This document shows, piece by piece, positions 28,901 to 35,922 of a DNA stretch of 64,000 nucleotides. This stretch comes from Duganella sp. CF458 (GTDB taxonomy: Bacteria > Pseudomonadota > Gammaproteobacteria > Burkholderiales > Burkholderiaceae_D), in NCBI RefSeq assembly GCF_900113115.1, contig NZ_FOOF01000025.1, forward strand, positions 1-64,000. Direction: 5' to 3'. The notes beneath the pieces are model-generated. The model worked only from the letters and a program-made list of their open reading frames with translations, was not told where the DNA came from and ran no database searches. The position numbers and the translations under genes were made by a program. Position 1 is the first letter of the stretch; each line of letters starts with the position of its first letter.

Positions 28901-29839
28901 TTTGTTGACCACCACCTGCTGTTCGTGCGCCATATTGGCGGCGACCCAGCTGCCGGCCGCGGAAGTGTTGCGCAAGTCGGCGCGGTTGGGCGGCGAGGTC
29001 AGGGTGTCGCCGCTGGCGTCATAGCTGGCGTAAGGGTAGTCCTTCAGGGTGCGCGAAAAATGGTTGTTGCCGATGACCGACCACTGCACGCCCAGCTTGG
29101 CCAGGGTGGGAATCAGGCGTTCGGAAAACCCCAGCTCGGTGGGGAAGAAGCCCTTCGAGGCGACAAAGCCGTTGCCGAGGAAGTAGGGCTGGGCCAGCGT
29201 GACGTTCTGGTAGACCAGGTCTTTCAGGAAGTAGTCGGGGCCGACCAGGGGGCCCATGCTGTGGTGGCCGGTGAAGTGCACGGTGTCCAGCGTGCGGTAG
29301 TTGTTGGCGGTCTTCAGCGTGTTCCAGGTGTTGAGCCATGACGCGCCCCAGCCGCTGTTGCTGTAGCCGGGCACGTTCTGCAAGGTGGCCAGGCTTTGCA
29401 CATTGTTGATGACGGCACCGGACATGGTGACGTGGACCTGGCCTTGGGCGCCGGACCAGCTTTGCATCTCGTGCGCCACCTGCATCGGCCAGTACTGGTA
29501 GGCGCCGGTCTTGGCATCCGGCGTGTAGTAGGCCACCAGGTCGTCGTGCGGCATGATGGCGCCGCCCAGCGAGGCCGGCAGGTAGTAGCTGTAGCCGGCC
29601 GGCGGGTTGTTCTTCAACTTGATCACTTCGCCGTCGTAGGTGTAGCGCACGGGCGCGCCGACTGCGGTGGCGTTGTACCTGGCCAGCGGGTCGACCGCGT
29701 AGAAGGGCCAGAAGTTCGGCATGTGGTTGTGGTACACGTGGGCGGCCGGGATGGGGCCGGCGCCGGCCGGGCTGGCGGCAAACAGGGCGGCAAACAGGGC
29801 GGCCAGGACGGCGGCCCAGGGTGTCAGACACGATTGCAT
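25961..29839 (-). CDS. secreted GH119-type alpha-amylase with three FnIII, CBM25 and CBM20 modules
   Basis: A 1292-residue secreted enzyme. Signal peptide 1-28. The catalytic part (about 30-800) begins with HVYHNHMPNFWPF, the GH57/GH119 first conserved region. E235 in FFPTELGFSE and D377 in VVAHDGDN fit the nucleophile and acid positions that I recall for the GH119 founder IgtZ (Glu231 and Asp373, a constant offset of four). Then FnIII (about 810-900), FnIII (905-993), CBM25 (995-1090, with WDNNGGRNYAL), FnIII (1091-1184) and CBM20 (1185-1292). It should hydrolyse starch outside the cell. The start is ATG 29839, six bases after AAAGGAG; the ATG two codons earlier has no spacing. Confidence 0.85.
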   Translation of the reverse strand: MQSCLTPWAAVLAALFAALFAASPAGAGPIPAAHVYHNHMPNFWPFYAVDPLARYNATAVGAPVRYTYDGEVIKLKNNPPAGYSYYLPASLGGAIMPHDDLVAYYTPDAKTGAYQYWPMQVAHEMQSWSGAQGQVHVTMSGAVINNVQSLATLQNVPGYSNSGWGASWLNTWNTLKTANNYRTLDTVHFTGHHSMGPLVGPDYFLKDLVYQNVTLAQPYFLGNGFVASKGFFPTELGFSERLIPTLAKLGVQWSVIGNNHFSRTLKDYPYASYDASGDTLTSPPNRADLRNTSAAGSWVAANMAHEQQVVVNKFPFASTPHWVRHVDPATGAVTRLAGIPVSQNGSWLEGWEGAVTVDELAPYTSLEARQFFVVAHDGDNSGGRAGALSTWQAGHTSTCSGNGYCLGIDEYLRAKPIPEADVQHVQDGSWIDTRDSSSDPTWYHWRLPFLIWKGQFADFNRITGNHLAPKTNLKGQQEGATVSFEYGWHYLERNFALLQAALNYAKTAEQIWLDGHPSHWSPGTALERQVTHAGNQLNPWMLSYPVKGDAANDYAGGANPAELAWYFLLPAMDSGFGYYDENKDDSVKPTLAFNNSLAFSRPYVQARLAEDRTGPSVWWPQRYPYNPGSVNASKAEGWTVQHYSNDFAVYTYGHDVSGIAGASVKVRVHASNNIDAADDTYKVYDPAALAGQPGLSINPANVGAWQDIPMQLRELQPDMNGVAWIPATRDTIAALPAQDSGDLYYAYLSGYRNQLLDYYVEMTDTRGNLTRSEIQQVFVGAGRYRPVATGSGYAEDINGTVNGVYPFLTVDITAPGAPGQPAASQLTDRSLTLAWTAASDNIGVTGYQVFRNGVLAGSPAGASFSDSGLAPATAYSYTVTALDAAGNQSAASPALAITTLAADTQAPSAPGQPAASAITPVAATLTWAPASDNYGVAQYLVLRNGSQVGATAATSYTDSGLAPATSYSYTVKARDAAGNTGPASAARTLTTAAGNVATVYYRLPSGWGNANIHYSPTGGAWTTVPGVAMAPACSGWLSYTASLGAATGWQAVFNNGSGNWDNNGGRNYALGSGISAVNAGAVTTANPCTGADTTPPGVPTGLASSNVGSQSATLSWIAASDNVGVAGYNILRNNVQVASTSATSYSDTGLVPATSYSYAVQAFDAAGNSSAASAALAVSTTAAAGCQVSFTIANANTVVGQNLYVVGNHAALGNWTPAGGYALAIQGSGANVPWSGTLTLPAASAIQYKYVKWNGSTAAWEGGQGTASGNREFSTPASCGSPLQRNDGNFKS

Positions 29840-30013
29840 GCACATCTCCTTTCACAGGTGGGAACTGCGGAACGGGTGCGCAAGGGCGCCTCGCCAGTGG
29901 GGCGATAGCAGCTAGCGGTTGGATCGTCTCAGTGCGTGATGCCCTTTGCGGGACTGCTTGGGTGTGGATGTACTATTACTACCACTGGAGCGCGGTGCGC
30001 AGAGGTAGAGAGG

Positions 30014-30065
30014 GGTAAACTACGGATTGTTTGACTACATGTCAACACGGATGATGTAGTTTACC
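30014..30065 (-). promoter_or_regulatory. candidate promoter and operator of the amylase gene
   Basis: On the minus strand TTGACA (plus positions 30040-30045) is followed after 17 bases by TAGTTT. A perfect 10-bp inverted repeat, GGTAAACTAC at 30014-30023 and GTAGTTTACC at 30056-30065, has one arm over the -10 and the other upstream of the -35. A smaller TTGAC/GTCAA repeat lies between (30031-30045). The leader to the start codon would be about 170 bases. The regulator is unknown. Confidence 0.5.
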
Positions 30066-30079
30066 TACAGTTTGAGGGT

Positions 30080-30138
30080 AAAAAAATGCCCGGCGGGACC
30101 GGGCATTGCTCAAAAAATGGGGTACGTCCCTATTTTTT
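30080..30138 (-). terminator. two tandem intrinsic terminators after valS
   Basis: First hairpin: an 11-bp stem at 30112-30122 and 30128-30138 (A6TGGGG against CCCTAT6, one G-U pair) that includes part of the valS stop codon, ending in a T run. Second hairpin: ATGCCCGG at 30086-30093 pairs with CCGGGCAT at 30099-30106, followed on the minus strand by seven T. Together they separate valS from the amylase gene. Confidence 0.85.
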
Positions 30139-32926
30139 ACAGCTTGGCCAGCTGTTCCTGCATCTTGGCCAGGGTGGCGCCGAAGGTGGCGACCCGTTCC
30201 TGTTCCTGTGCCACCACGGCTGCCGGGGCGCGGGCGACAAAGCTTTCCGAGGACAGCTTGCCGTTGGCCTTGGCGATCTCGCCTTCCAGGCGGGCGATCT
30301 CTTTCGACAGGCGCTCACGTTCCGCTTTTACGTCGATTTCGACTTTGAGCATCAGCTTGGTGGTGCCGACCACGGAGACGGCGGCCGGCGATTCCGGCAG
30401 AGCGTCGACGATCTGCACTTCCGACAGCTTGCCCAGCATCTGGATGTATGGGGCAAAGGCGGCCAGCTTGGCCTTGTCGTCGCCGGAGGCTTCCACGATC
30501 AATGGCACGCGCACCGATGGCGACAGCTTCATCTCGCCGCGCAGGTTGCGGGCGGCGTCGGTCATGCCTTTCAGCTCGCCCATCCAGGCTTCGGCGGCGG
30601 CGTCGATCGCCGCTTCGTTCGGCAGCGGGTAGGCCTGGGTCATGATCGATTGGCCTGCGCCGCCTTTGCCGGCCAGCGGCGCGACGGTCTGCCACAGCTG
30701 CTCGGTGACGAACGGGATGATCGGGTGCGCCATGCGCAGGATCACTTCCAGCACGCGCAGCAGGGTGTGGCGGGTGGCTTGCTGCTGGCCCGGGGTGCCT
30801 TGCTGTACCTGGACTTTCGCCAGTTCCAGGTACCAGTCGCAGTACTCGTACCAGACGAACTGGTAGATGGTGGAGGCGATGTTGTCGAAGCGGTAGTCGG
30901 CAAAGCCCTTATGCACTTCCTGCTCGGCGCGGTTGAGGGCCGAGATGATCCACTTGTCGGCGGCCGACAGGTCGGTTTCATTGGCGGAGCAGTCGTGGCC
31001 TTCGGTGTTCATCAGCACGAAGCGGGTGGCGTTCCACAGTTTGTTGCCGAAGTTGCGGTAGCCTTCGCAGCGGCCCAGGTCGAAGTTGATGTTGCGGCCC
31101 AGCGAGGCGTAGGAGGCCATGGTGAAGCGCACGGCGTCGGTGCCGTAGGCCGGGATCCCGTCCGGGAATTCCTTGCGCGTGGCTTTCTCGATCTTGGCCG
31201 CGTCTTTCGGGTTCATCAGGCCGGTGGTGCGCTTGGCAACCAGGTCTTCCAGGGCGATGCCGTCGATCAGGTCGATCGGATCCAGGGTGTTGCCCTTGGA
31301 CTTGGACATCTTCTGGCCTTGCGAGTCGCGCACCAGGCCGTGCACGTACACGGTTTCGAACGGTACCTTGTTGGTGAAGTGGCTGGTCATGATGACCATG
31401 CGCGCGACCCAGAAGAAGATGATGTCGAAGCCGGTGACCAGGACCGACGATGGCAGGAAGGCTTGCAGCTCCGGCGTTTCGTTCGGCCAGCCGAGGGTGG
31501 AGAACGGTACCAGGGCGGACGAGAACCAGGTGTCCAGCACGTCGTTGTCGCGGGTCAGCGCGCCGCTGATGCCCTTGGCGGCGGCTTGCGCTTGCGCCTC
31601 TTCTTCGCTGCGCGCGACATAGACGTTGCCTTGTTCGTCGTACCAGGCCGGGATCTGGTGGCCCCACCACAGCTGGCGCGAAATGCACCAGTCCTGGATG
31701 TTGTTCAGCCACTGGTTGTAGGTGGTGCTCCAGTTTTCAGGAACGAACTTGATCTCGCCGCTGGAGACTTTTTCCAGCGCCACTTCGGTGATCGATTTGC
31801 CCGGGTTGAAGGTGCCTTCAGGAGCCGGCTTGCTCATGGCGACGAACCATTGGTCGGTCAGCATCGGCTCGATCACGACGCCGGTGCGGTCGCCGCGCGG
31901 CACCATCAGCTTGTGCGGCTTGACTTCGACCAGGAAGCCTTGCGCGTCCAGGTCGGCCACGATCTGCTTGCGGGCGGCGAAGCGGTCCATGCCCTGGTAG
32001 GCGGCTGGGCCGTTTTCATTGATCTTGGCGTCCAGCGTCAGGATCGACGGCATGTCCAGGTTGTGGCGCTGGCCGACGGCGTAGTCGTTGAAGTCGTGGG
32101 CCGGGGTGATCTTCACGCAGCCGGTGCCGAATTCCTTGTCGACGTATTCGTCGGCGATGACCGGGATTTCGCGGCCGACCAGCGGCAGCTTGAGCATCTT
32201 GCCGACCAGCGCGGTGTAGCGCTCGTCGGTCGGGTCGACCGCCACGGCGACGTCGCCCAGCATGGTTTCAGGACGGGTGGTGGCGACCACCAGCGCGCCG
32301 CTGCCGTCGGCCAGCGGGTACTTGATGTGCCACATCGAGCCGTCTTCTTCTTCGGAGACCACTTCCAGGTCGGAGACGGCGGTGCCCAGCACCGGGTCCC
32401 AGTTGACCAGGCGCTTGCCGCGGTAGATCAGGCCCTGTTCGAACAGGCGCACGAAGACTTCGCTCACCACTTTGGAGCGCTCGGCGTCCATGGTGAAGTA
32501 TTCACGTTGCCAGTCAGGGGATGTGCCCATGCGGCGCATCTGGCCGGTGATGGTGGAGCCGGATTTTTCTTTCCACTCCCAGACTTTTTCGACGAATTTT
32601 TCGCGGCCCAGGTCATGGCGCGACACCTTCTGCGCGTCCAGCTGGCGCTCCACCACGATCTGGGTGGCGATGCCGGCGTGGTCGGTGCCAGGGATCCAGG
32701 CGGTGTTGTGGCCCAGCATGCGGTGGTAGCGGGTCAGGCCGTCCATGATGGTCTGGTTGAAGGCGTGGCCCATGTGCAGGGTGCCGGTGACGTTCGGCGG
32801 CGGCAACTGGATGCTGAAGGACGGCTTGCTCAGGTCGAGGGAGGCTGCGTAGTAACCGCGCTTTTCCCACTCGCTGCGCCAGAACTGTTCAATGTCGGCA
32901 GGCTCGAAAGACTTGGCTAATTCCAT
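30137..32926 (-). CDS. valS: valyl-tRNA synthetase
   Basis: A 929-residue class I aminoacyl-tRNA synthetase that charges tRNA-Val, with an editing domain. The HIGH motif is NVTGTLHMGHAF and the KMSKS loop is GQKMSKSKGNTLDPID. The editing-domain TTRPETMLGDVAVAV is present. The C-terminal coiled coil (AERERLSKEIARLEGEI) is the ValS tRNA-binding arm. I choose ATG 32926 (MELAKSFEPADIE), the conserved start in Burkholderiales. A TATAAT element on the minus strand at about 32958-32963 fits a promoter just upstream. Confidence 0.97.
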   Translation of the reverse strand: MELAKSFEPADIEQFWRSEWEKRGYYAASLDLSKPSFSIQLPPPNVTGTLHMGHAFNQTIMDGLTRYHRMLGHNTAWIPGTDHAGIATQIVVERQLDAQKVSRHDLGREKFVEKVWEWKEKSGSTITGQMRRMGTSPDWQREYFTMDAERSKVVSEVFVRLFEQGLIYRGKRLVNWDPVLGTAVSDLEVVSEEEDGSMWHIKYPLADGSGALVVATTRPETMLGDVAVAVDPTDERYTALVGKMLKLPLVGREIPVIADEYVDKEFGTGCVKITPAHDFNDYAVGQRHNLDMPSILTLDAKINENGPAAYQGMDRFAARKQIVADLDAQGFLVEVKPHKLMVPRGDRTGVVIEPMLTDQWFVAMSKPAPEGTFNPGKSITEVALEKVSSGEIKFVPENWSTTYNQWLNNIQDWCISRQLWWGHQIPAWYDEQGNVYVARSEEEAQAQAAAKGISGALTRDNDVLDTWFSSALVPFSTLGWPNETPELQAFLPSSVLVTGFDIIFFWVARMVIMTSHFTNKVPFETVYVHGLVRDSQGQKMSKSKGNTLDPIDLIDGIALEDLVAKRTTGLMNPKDAAKIEKATRKEFPDGIPAYGTDAVRFTMASYASLGRNINFDLGRCEGYRNFGNKLWNATRFVLMNTEGHDCSANETDLSAADKWIISALNRAEQEVHKGFADYRFDNIASTIYQFVWYEYCDWYLELAKVQVQQGTPGQQQATRHTLLRVLEVILRMAHPIIPFVTEQLWQTVAPLAGKGGAGQSIMTQAYPLPNEAAIDAAAEAWMGELKGMTDAARNLRGEMKLSPSVRVPLIVEASGDDKAKLAAFAPYIQMLGKLSEVQIVDALPESPAAVSVVGTTKLMLKVEIDVKAERERLSKEIARLEGEIAKANGKLSSESFVARAPAAVVAQEQERVATFGATLAKMQEQLAKL

Positions 32927-32981
32927 GATTTGGGCTGTAAATTTGGCGAAAACTTTCATTATAAGGTAGATTGCTGGGGAC

Positions 32982-33593
32982 ATGGACGCCAGCAATTCCC
33001 CCCAGCCACGCAAGCGCGGCCGCCCCGCGCAGGCCGCTTCCGACAGCCTGAAAACGCTGCTCATTGCCGTTTCGGCAAGACTATTCCGCGAAAAAGGATT
33101 CGATAACACGACCGTGCGCGATATTGCGGCCGCCGCGGGCGTGCAGGCGGGGTCGTGGTTTTATCACTTCAAGTCGAAGCAGGACATCTTGCAGGCGGTG
33201 ATCGAGGAGGGCATGCAGCAGGCCCTGGCGCGCATCGAGGAGGTGGCTGCGTTGCAGCTGCCGGCGCGCGAGGCGTTGCGGCGCCTGGTGCATACCCATC
33301 TCGAGACCTTGCTGTCGCCGGGACAGGATTTCGTCTACGTCATGCTCTACGAGTGGCGCGCGCTGTCGCCGGAAGGGCAACTGCGCATCGTGGCGGCCAA
33401 GGACCGCTACGAGGCGCAGTGGGATGCGGTGCTGCGCGAGCTGCAGGCGTCCGGCGAGTGGCCGGCACCGGGCAAGCTCGATCGGCTGTGGCTGTTCGGG
33501 GCGCTGAACTGGTCGGCGCAATGGTACCGGCGCGACGCCGGCGTCAGCATCGATGAACTGGCCGAGTCCGCCATTCGCTTCCTGCTTCGGTAG
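32982..33593 (+). CDS. TetR/AcrR family transcriptional regulator
   Basis: A 203-residue TetR repressor. The helix-turn-helix spans about residues 20-66, with FREKGFDNTTVRDIAAAAGV and SWFYHFKSKQDILQAV. The C-terminal half is the all-helical ligand domain and includes YVMLYEWRALSPEGQ. The basic N-terminal KRGRPAQ is common in the family. It diverges from valS across 55 bases. The target is unknown; it may control itself or distant genes. Confidence 0.92.
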   Translation: MDASNSPQPRKRGRPAQAASDSLKTLLIAVSARLFREKGFDNTTVRDIAAAAGVQAGSWFYHFKSKQDILQAVIEEGMQQALARIEEVAALQLPAREALRRLVHTHLETLLSPGQDFVYVMLYEWRALSPEGQLRIVAAKDRYEAQWDAVLRELQASGEWPAPGKLDRLWLFGALNWSAQWYRRDAGVSIDELAESAIRFLLR

Positions 33594-33615
33594 TTCCTTC
33601 CGGGTCCCTCTGTGG

Positions 33616-33715
33616 GAAGTGCTGAAATGGTGTTGCAAGGTGCTGAAAAGTGCTGAAATTTGAACTTCTCTCGAATTTCTCCCTCTAAGGGATTTTCGTC
33701 TCGGGAAATTTCAGC
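33616..33715 (+). repeat. left copy of a ~100-bp direct repeat enclosing a small gene
   Basis: It begins GAAGTGCTGAAAT, continues with two more TGCTGAAA units and ends ATTTCAGCA immediately before the ATG of the next gene. The same layout recurs at 34180-34281. In the first ~41 bases the two copies differ at only about three positions; the rest is more diverged. The ends (GTGCTGAAAT and ATTTCAGCAT) are inverted relative to each other. Confidence 0.8.
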
Positions 33716-34189
33716 ATGAACCAACTTGTGAGCGTACCAATCGCATTGCCAACGCTGCGCGCCTTACTCGATTATCAGGCTGAGCACGCCAGCGAACAGG
33801 ACTTTTCCGACCTTGTGGATCGTATCTTCCGCGAGTGGTTGGCGCGCCAGCGCGGGCCGCAAGGCTATCTCTGGAAAACGGTCATGCTGCCAGATGGCAG
33901 CCGCTTGCGTATTACCAGCCTGCAGCGCGCGCATTACGCAACCATTGTTGGTGGCGAGCTCATTTATGAAGGTGTGAGCATGTCGCCGAACCAATTTGCC
34001 AGTGCGAGTCTGGGGACCGTTCGCAATGCGTGGAAGGCGATTCTGGTCCAGCTCCCGGGAGAACTCAACTGGACGCCAGCAACCAGGCTTCGCTATTCAG
34101 CTGAGGCCGAAGCTCGCCGGAAAGCATACCGCGAGGCGGCACGGGCAAGAGAGGAAGCGATGTGCACATCTCGCGTTGAGAAGTGCTGA
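33716..34189 (+). CDS. hypothetical protein with RAMA-like domain, 157 aa
   Basis: A 157-residue soluble protein. The N-terminal helical part (about 1-45) is followed by a domain reading YLWKTVMLPDGSRLRI, then AHYATIVGGELIYEGVSMSP and RNAWKAI. This resembles the RAMA/DUF4357-type fold (a 'GS..R', a 'dG.i.y.G..~SP', and a terminal 'NAW'), which can bind modified DNA; the likeness is only by eye. The C-terminal tail is Ala/Arg-rich. Its ATG directly adjoins one ~100-bp repeat and its stop codon lies within the next copy. It is less GC-rich than its neighbours. Confidence 0.6.
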   Translation: MNQLVSVPIALPTLRALLDYQAEHASEQDFSDLVDRIFREWLARQRGPQGYLWKTVMLPDGSRLRITSLQRAHYATIVGGELIYEGVSMSPNQFASASLGTVRNAWKAILVQLPGELNWTPATRLRYSAEAEARRKAYREAARAREEAMCTSRVEKC

Positions 34190-34281
34190 AATCGTGTTGC
34201 AAAGTGCTGAAAACTGCTGAAAATCTGCTGCGCCTGAAAACTCCCCCTCTGGAGTGATTGCGGGCCGCGCGATTTCAGCAC
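34180..34281 (+). repeat. right copy of the ~100-bp direct repeat
   Basis: It begins GAAGTGCTGAAAT at 34180, contains the TGA stop of the enclosed gene, and has further CTGCTGAAAA units. It ends ATTTCAGCAC at 34272-34281, a perfect 10-bp inversion of its own GTGCTGAAAT at 34183-34192. Repeat spacing from left copy to right copy is 564 bases. Confidence 0.8.
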
Positions 34282-34304
34282 CTCCCCCCGACAGTGCCCG
34301 AACG

Positions 34305-34336
34305 AGGACCGCTGCGCAAAGCGCCGCGGCGGTCCT
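34305..34336 (+). terminator. GC hairpin before the psp-flotillin promoter
   Basis: AGGACCGC at 34305-34312 pairs with GCGGTCCT at 34329-34336. It has no proper T run. It may end transcription from the upstream small gene just before the next promoter, whose -35 element it touches. Confidence 0.4.
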
Positions 34337-34379
34337 TGACATTTTATGTCAAGCTTTTATACTTCCGACATAATATGTC
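34335..34379 (+). promoter_or_regulatory. strong promoter with two palindromic operators upstream of the pspA-flotillin operon
   Basis: A consensus -35 TTGACA (34336-34341) and TATACT -10 (34358-34363) are 16 bases apart. A perfect palindrome, CTTGACAT-TTT-ATGTCAAG (34335-34353), covers the -35. A second, GACATA-A-TATGTC (34367-34379), covers the expected start site. Their centres are 29 bases apart, about three helical turns. This is the architecture of a tightly repressed promoter. Confidence 0.75.
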
Positions 34380-34406
34380 TAACCACCCACAACAAGGAGA
34401 GACTCT

Positions 34407-34835
34407 ATGGACGAAGTGATGGGCCGGATGCTGGCGATCGAGCGCGCGCTGTCCGCCCAGGTGGGCTCGCTGTCGGTGAGCGCCAACCTGCTGGCGCCAA
34501 GCGAGCCGGATGGCGTACCGGTCATGCGCATGTGCATCGAAGGTCAGGAGGAGATTCCGGTGTTCGTCACCGCTTCGCCGCAGCAGGTGCTGTGCATCTG
34601 CTACCTGTGGACCGAGCGCGAAGTGCGCCCCGAGCGCCGCGCCGAGATGCTGGAAGCGATGATGGACCTGAACATCGCGATTCCGCTGTCGAATTTCGGC
34701 CGCATCGGCGAGCACTACGTCATCTTCGGCGCCCTGGCTGCCGACGCCGCGCCGGACAGCATTGCCACCGACGTTGCCATGGCCGCCGACAATGCGCTCG
34801 AAGCCCTGGAAGTGTTCAACGAATTTCTACTGTGA
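34407..34835 (+). CDS. DUF2170 (YjfI-like) protein
   Basis: A 142-residue cytosolic protein matching DUF2170, the YjfI family. The pattern includes GVPVMRMCIEGQEEIPVFVT, CICYLWTEREVRPERRAEML and IPLSNFGRIGEHYVIFGAL. In enterobacteria yjfI precedes yjfJ, a PspA paralogue; the same order is seen here. No reaction is known. It has an AAGGAGAG site and starts the operon 27 bases after the second operator palindrome. Confidence 0.85.
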   Translation: MDEVMGRMLAIERALSAQVGSLSVSANLLAPSEPDGVPVMRMCIEGQEEIPVFVTASPQQVLCICYLWTEREVRPERRAEMLEAMMDLNIAIPLSNFGRIGEHYVIFGALAADAAPDSIATDVAMAADNALEALEVFNEFLL

Positions 34836-34845
34836 GGAGGCCATC

Positions 34846-35556
34846 ATGGCTGTTTTTTCCAAAATGCTGACCATGTTGCGAGGTAACCTGCGCGAGATCG
34901 GCCAGAGCGTCGTCGACAGCAATGCCACCACCATCTACGAACAGGAAATCGTCGAAGCCACCGCCCACGTGGCCACTGCCAAACATGACCTGACCGCGGT
35001 GATGGCCAAGGAAATGCAGGCCGGCCGCGAAATCGAACGCCTGCGCGCCGAACTGCAAAAATACGAAGAGCTGGCCGTGCAGGCGCTGCAAAAAAACGAG
35101 GCGGGCCTGGCCGAAGAAGTCGCCGCGCGTGTCGCCGACCTGGAAGTGGCGCTGGCCGAACAGGAAGAGGCGCGCGTCCAATACGCTGGCCACATCGCGC
35201 GCCTGAAGGACATGATCCGCAACGCCGAAGCCACATTGCGCGAACATGAGCGCCAACTGGCCATGGCCAAGACCACCGAGAGCGTCTACAAGGCTACCGC
35301 CACCATCTCCCAGAACATGGGCTCGAGCGGCTCCAGGCTGATGGGCGCAAAAGAATCGCTGGAGCGGATTCGCCAGCGCCACCAGGACCTGGCCGACCGC
35401 ATGCAGGCAGCCGAAGTGCTGGAAGGCGAATTCGGCACCAAGGCGCTGGAGAACAAGCTGGCGCAAGCGGGGATCGGCGAGCGCGCCAACCGCAAGGCCG
35501 AAGTGATGGCCCGCCTGCAGGCGCGCGTCAAGCCGGCCCCGCCGGACCAGGGTTGA
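34846..35556 (+). CDS. pspA: PspA/IM30 family protein (YjfJ-like)
   Basis: A 236-residue ESCRT-III-like protein. It is almost wholly helical, with a long coiled coil (about 25-190) typical of PspA/Vipp1; it opens MAVFSKMLTMLRGNLREIG. The family forms membrane-bound rods or rings that repair or stabilise the inner membrane under stress. It lacks the Gly-rich Vipp1 tail. It follows the DUF2170 gene by ten bases with a GAGGAGG site. Its partners here appear to be the flotillin and the AAA+ protein rather than PspF/PspB/PspC. Confidence 0.9.
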   Translation: MAVFSKMLTMLRGNLREIGQSVVDSNATTIYEQEIVEATAHVATAKHDLTAVMAKEMQAGREIERLRAELQKYEELAVQALQKNEAGLAEEVAARVADLEVALAEQEEARVQYAGHIARLKDMIRNAEATLREHERQLAMAKTTESVYKATATISQNMGSSGSRLMGAKESLERIRQRHQDLADRMQAAEVLEGEFGTKALENKLAQAGIGERANRKAEVMARLQARVKPAPPDQG

Positions 35557-35562
35557 CGCGCC

Positions 35563-35898
35563 ATGGTACGCAGTTCCTCCCGCTGGTCGGGATCGGATGC
35601 GGCCTTGCGCTCCGTTCAGGTGGCTTTCGACGTGGAGACGCAGGTGATCGACGCGGTGCGCCTTGCCGCGTTCAAGAGCCAGCTCTCCACCTCGGACCAG
35701 ATCCGCAAGATCCTCGGCCTGCCGTATGCCACCAAGCCGGTGCGCCCGCGCCTGACGGTCAGCCTGTCCGATGCCGACTACGCGCTGCTGGGCGAACGCC
35801 TGGGCGTGGACGCGGCCGACCGGCGCCGCATCAAGGAAATCCTGCATGAGCAGCTGATAGAATTTGCAAAAAAGCAATCAAAACATGAAAATAGCTGA
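35563..35898 (+). CDS. small protein with two RHH-like repeats
   Basis: A 111-residue protein that I do not recognise. Two halves resemble each other: VQVAFDVETQVIDAVRL followed by SDQIRKIL (about 18-50), and LTVSLSDADYALLGERL followed by RRRIKEIL (about 64-95). Each reads as a strand plus two helices, as in ribbon-helix-helix proteins. It could therefore bind DNA and regulate the operon through the palindromes at its promoter; this is an inference. It lies six bases after pspA. Confidence 0.55.
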   Translation: MVRSSSRWSGSDAALRSVQVAFDVETQVIDAVRLAAFKSQLSTSDQIRKILGLPYATKPVRPRLTVSLSDADYALLGERLGVDAADRRRIKEILHEQLIEFAKKQSKHENS

Positions 35899-35922
35899 CC
35901 TCACCAACATGAAGGGCACTGC

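Noticed and set aside
25442..29341. A ~1300-codon open frame on the plus strand opposite the amylase gene
   Set aside because: The minus-strand frame has a signal peptide, catalytic motifs and binding modules. The opposite frame is Gly/Val/Arg/Ala-rich low-complexity sequence expected from antisense reading of high-GC DNA.
33616..34281. Integron cassette with attC sites
   Set aside because: The repeats lack clear GTTRRRY core sites and no integrase lies nearby, so the cassette idea is not supported beyond the repeat layout.
34335..34379. PspF/sigma-54 promoter for the psp operon
   Set aside because: No GG-N10-GC element is seen; a sigma-70 type TTGACA/TATACT promoter is present instead, and no pspF gene adjoins.
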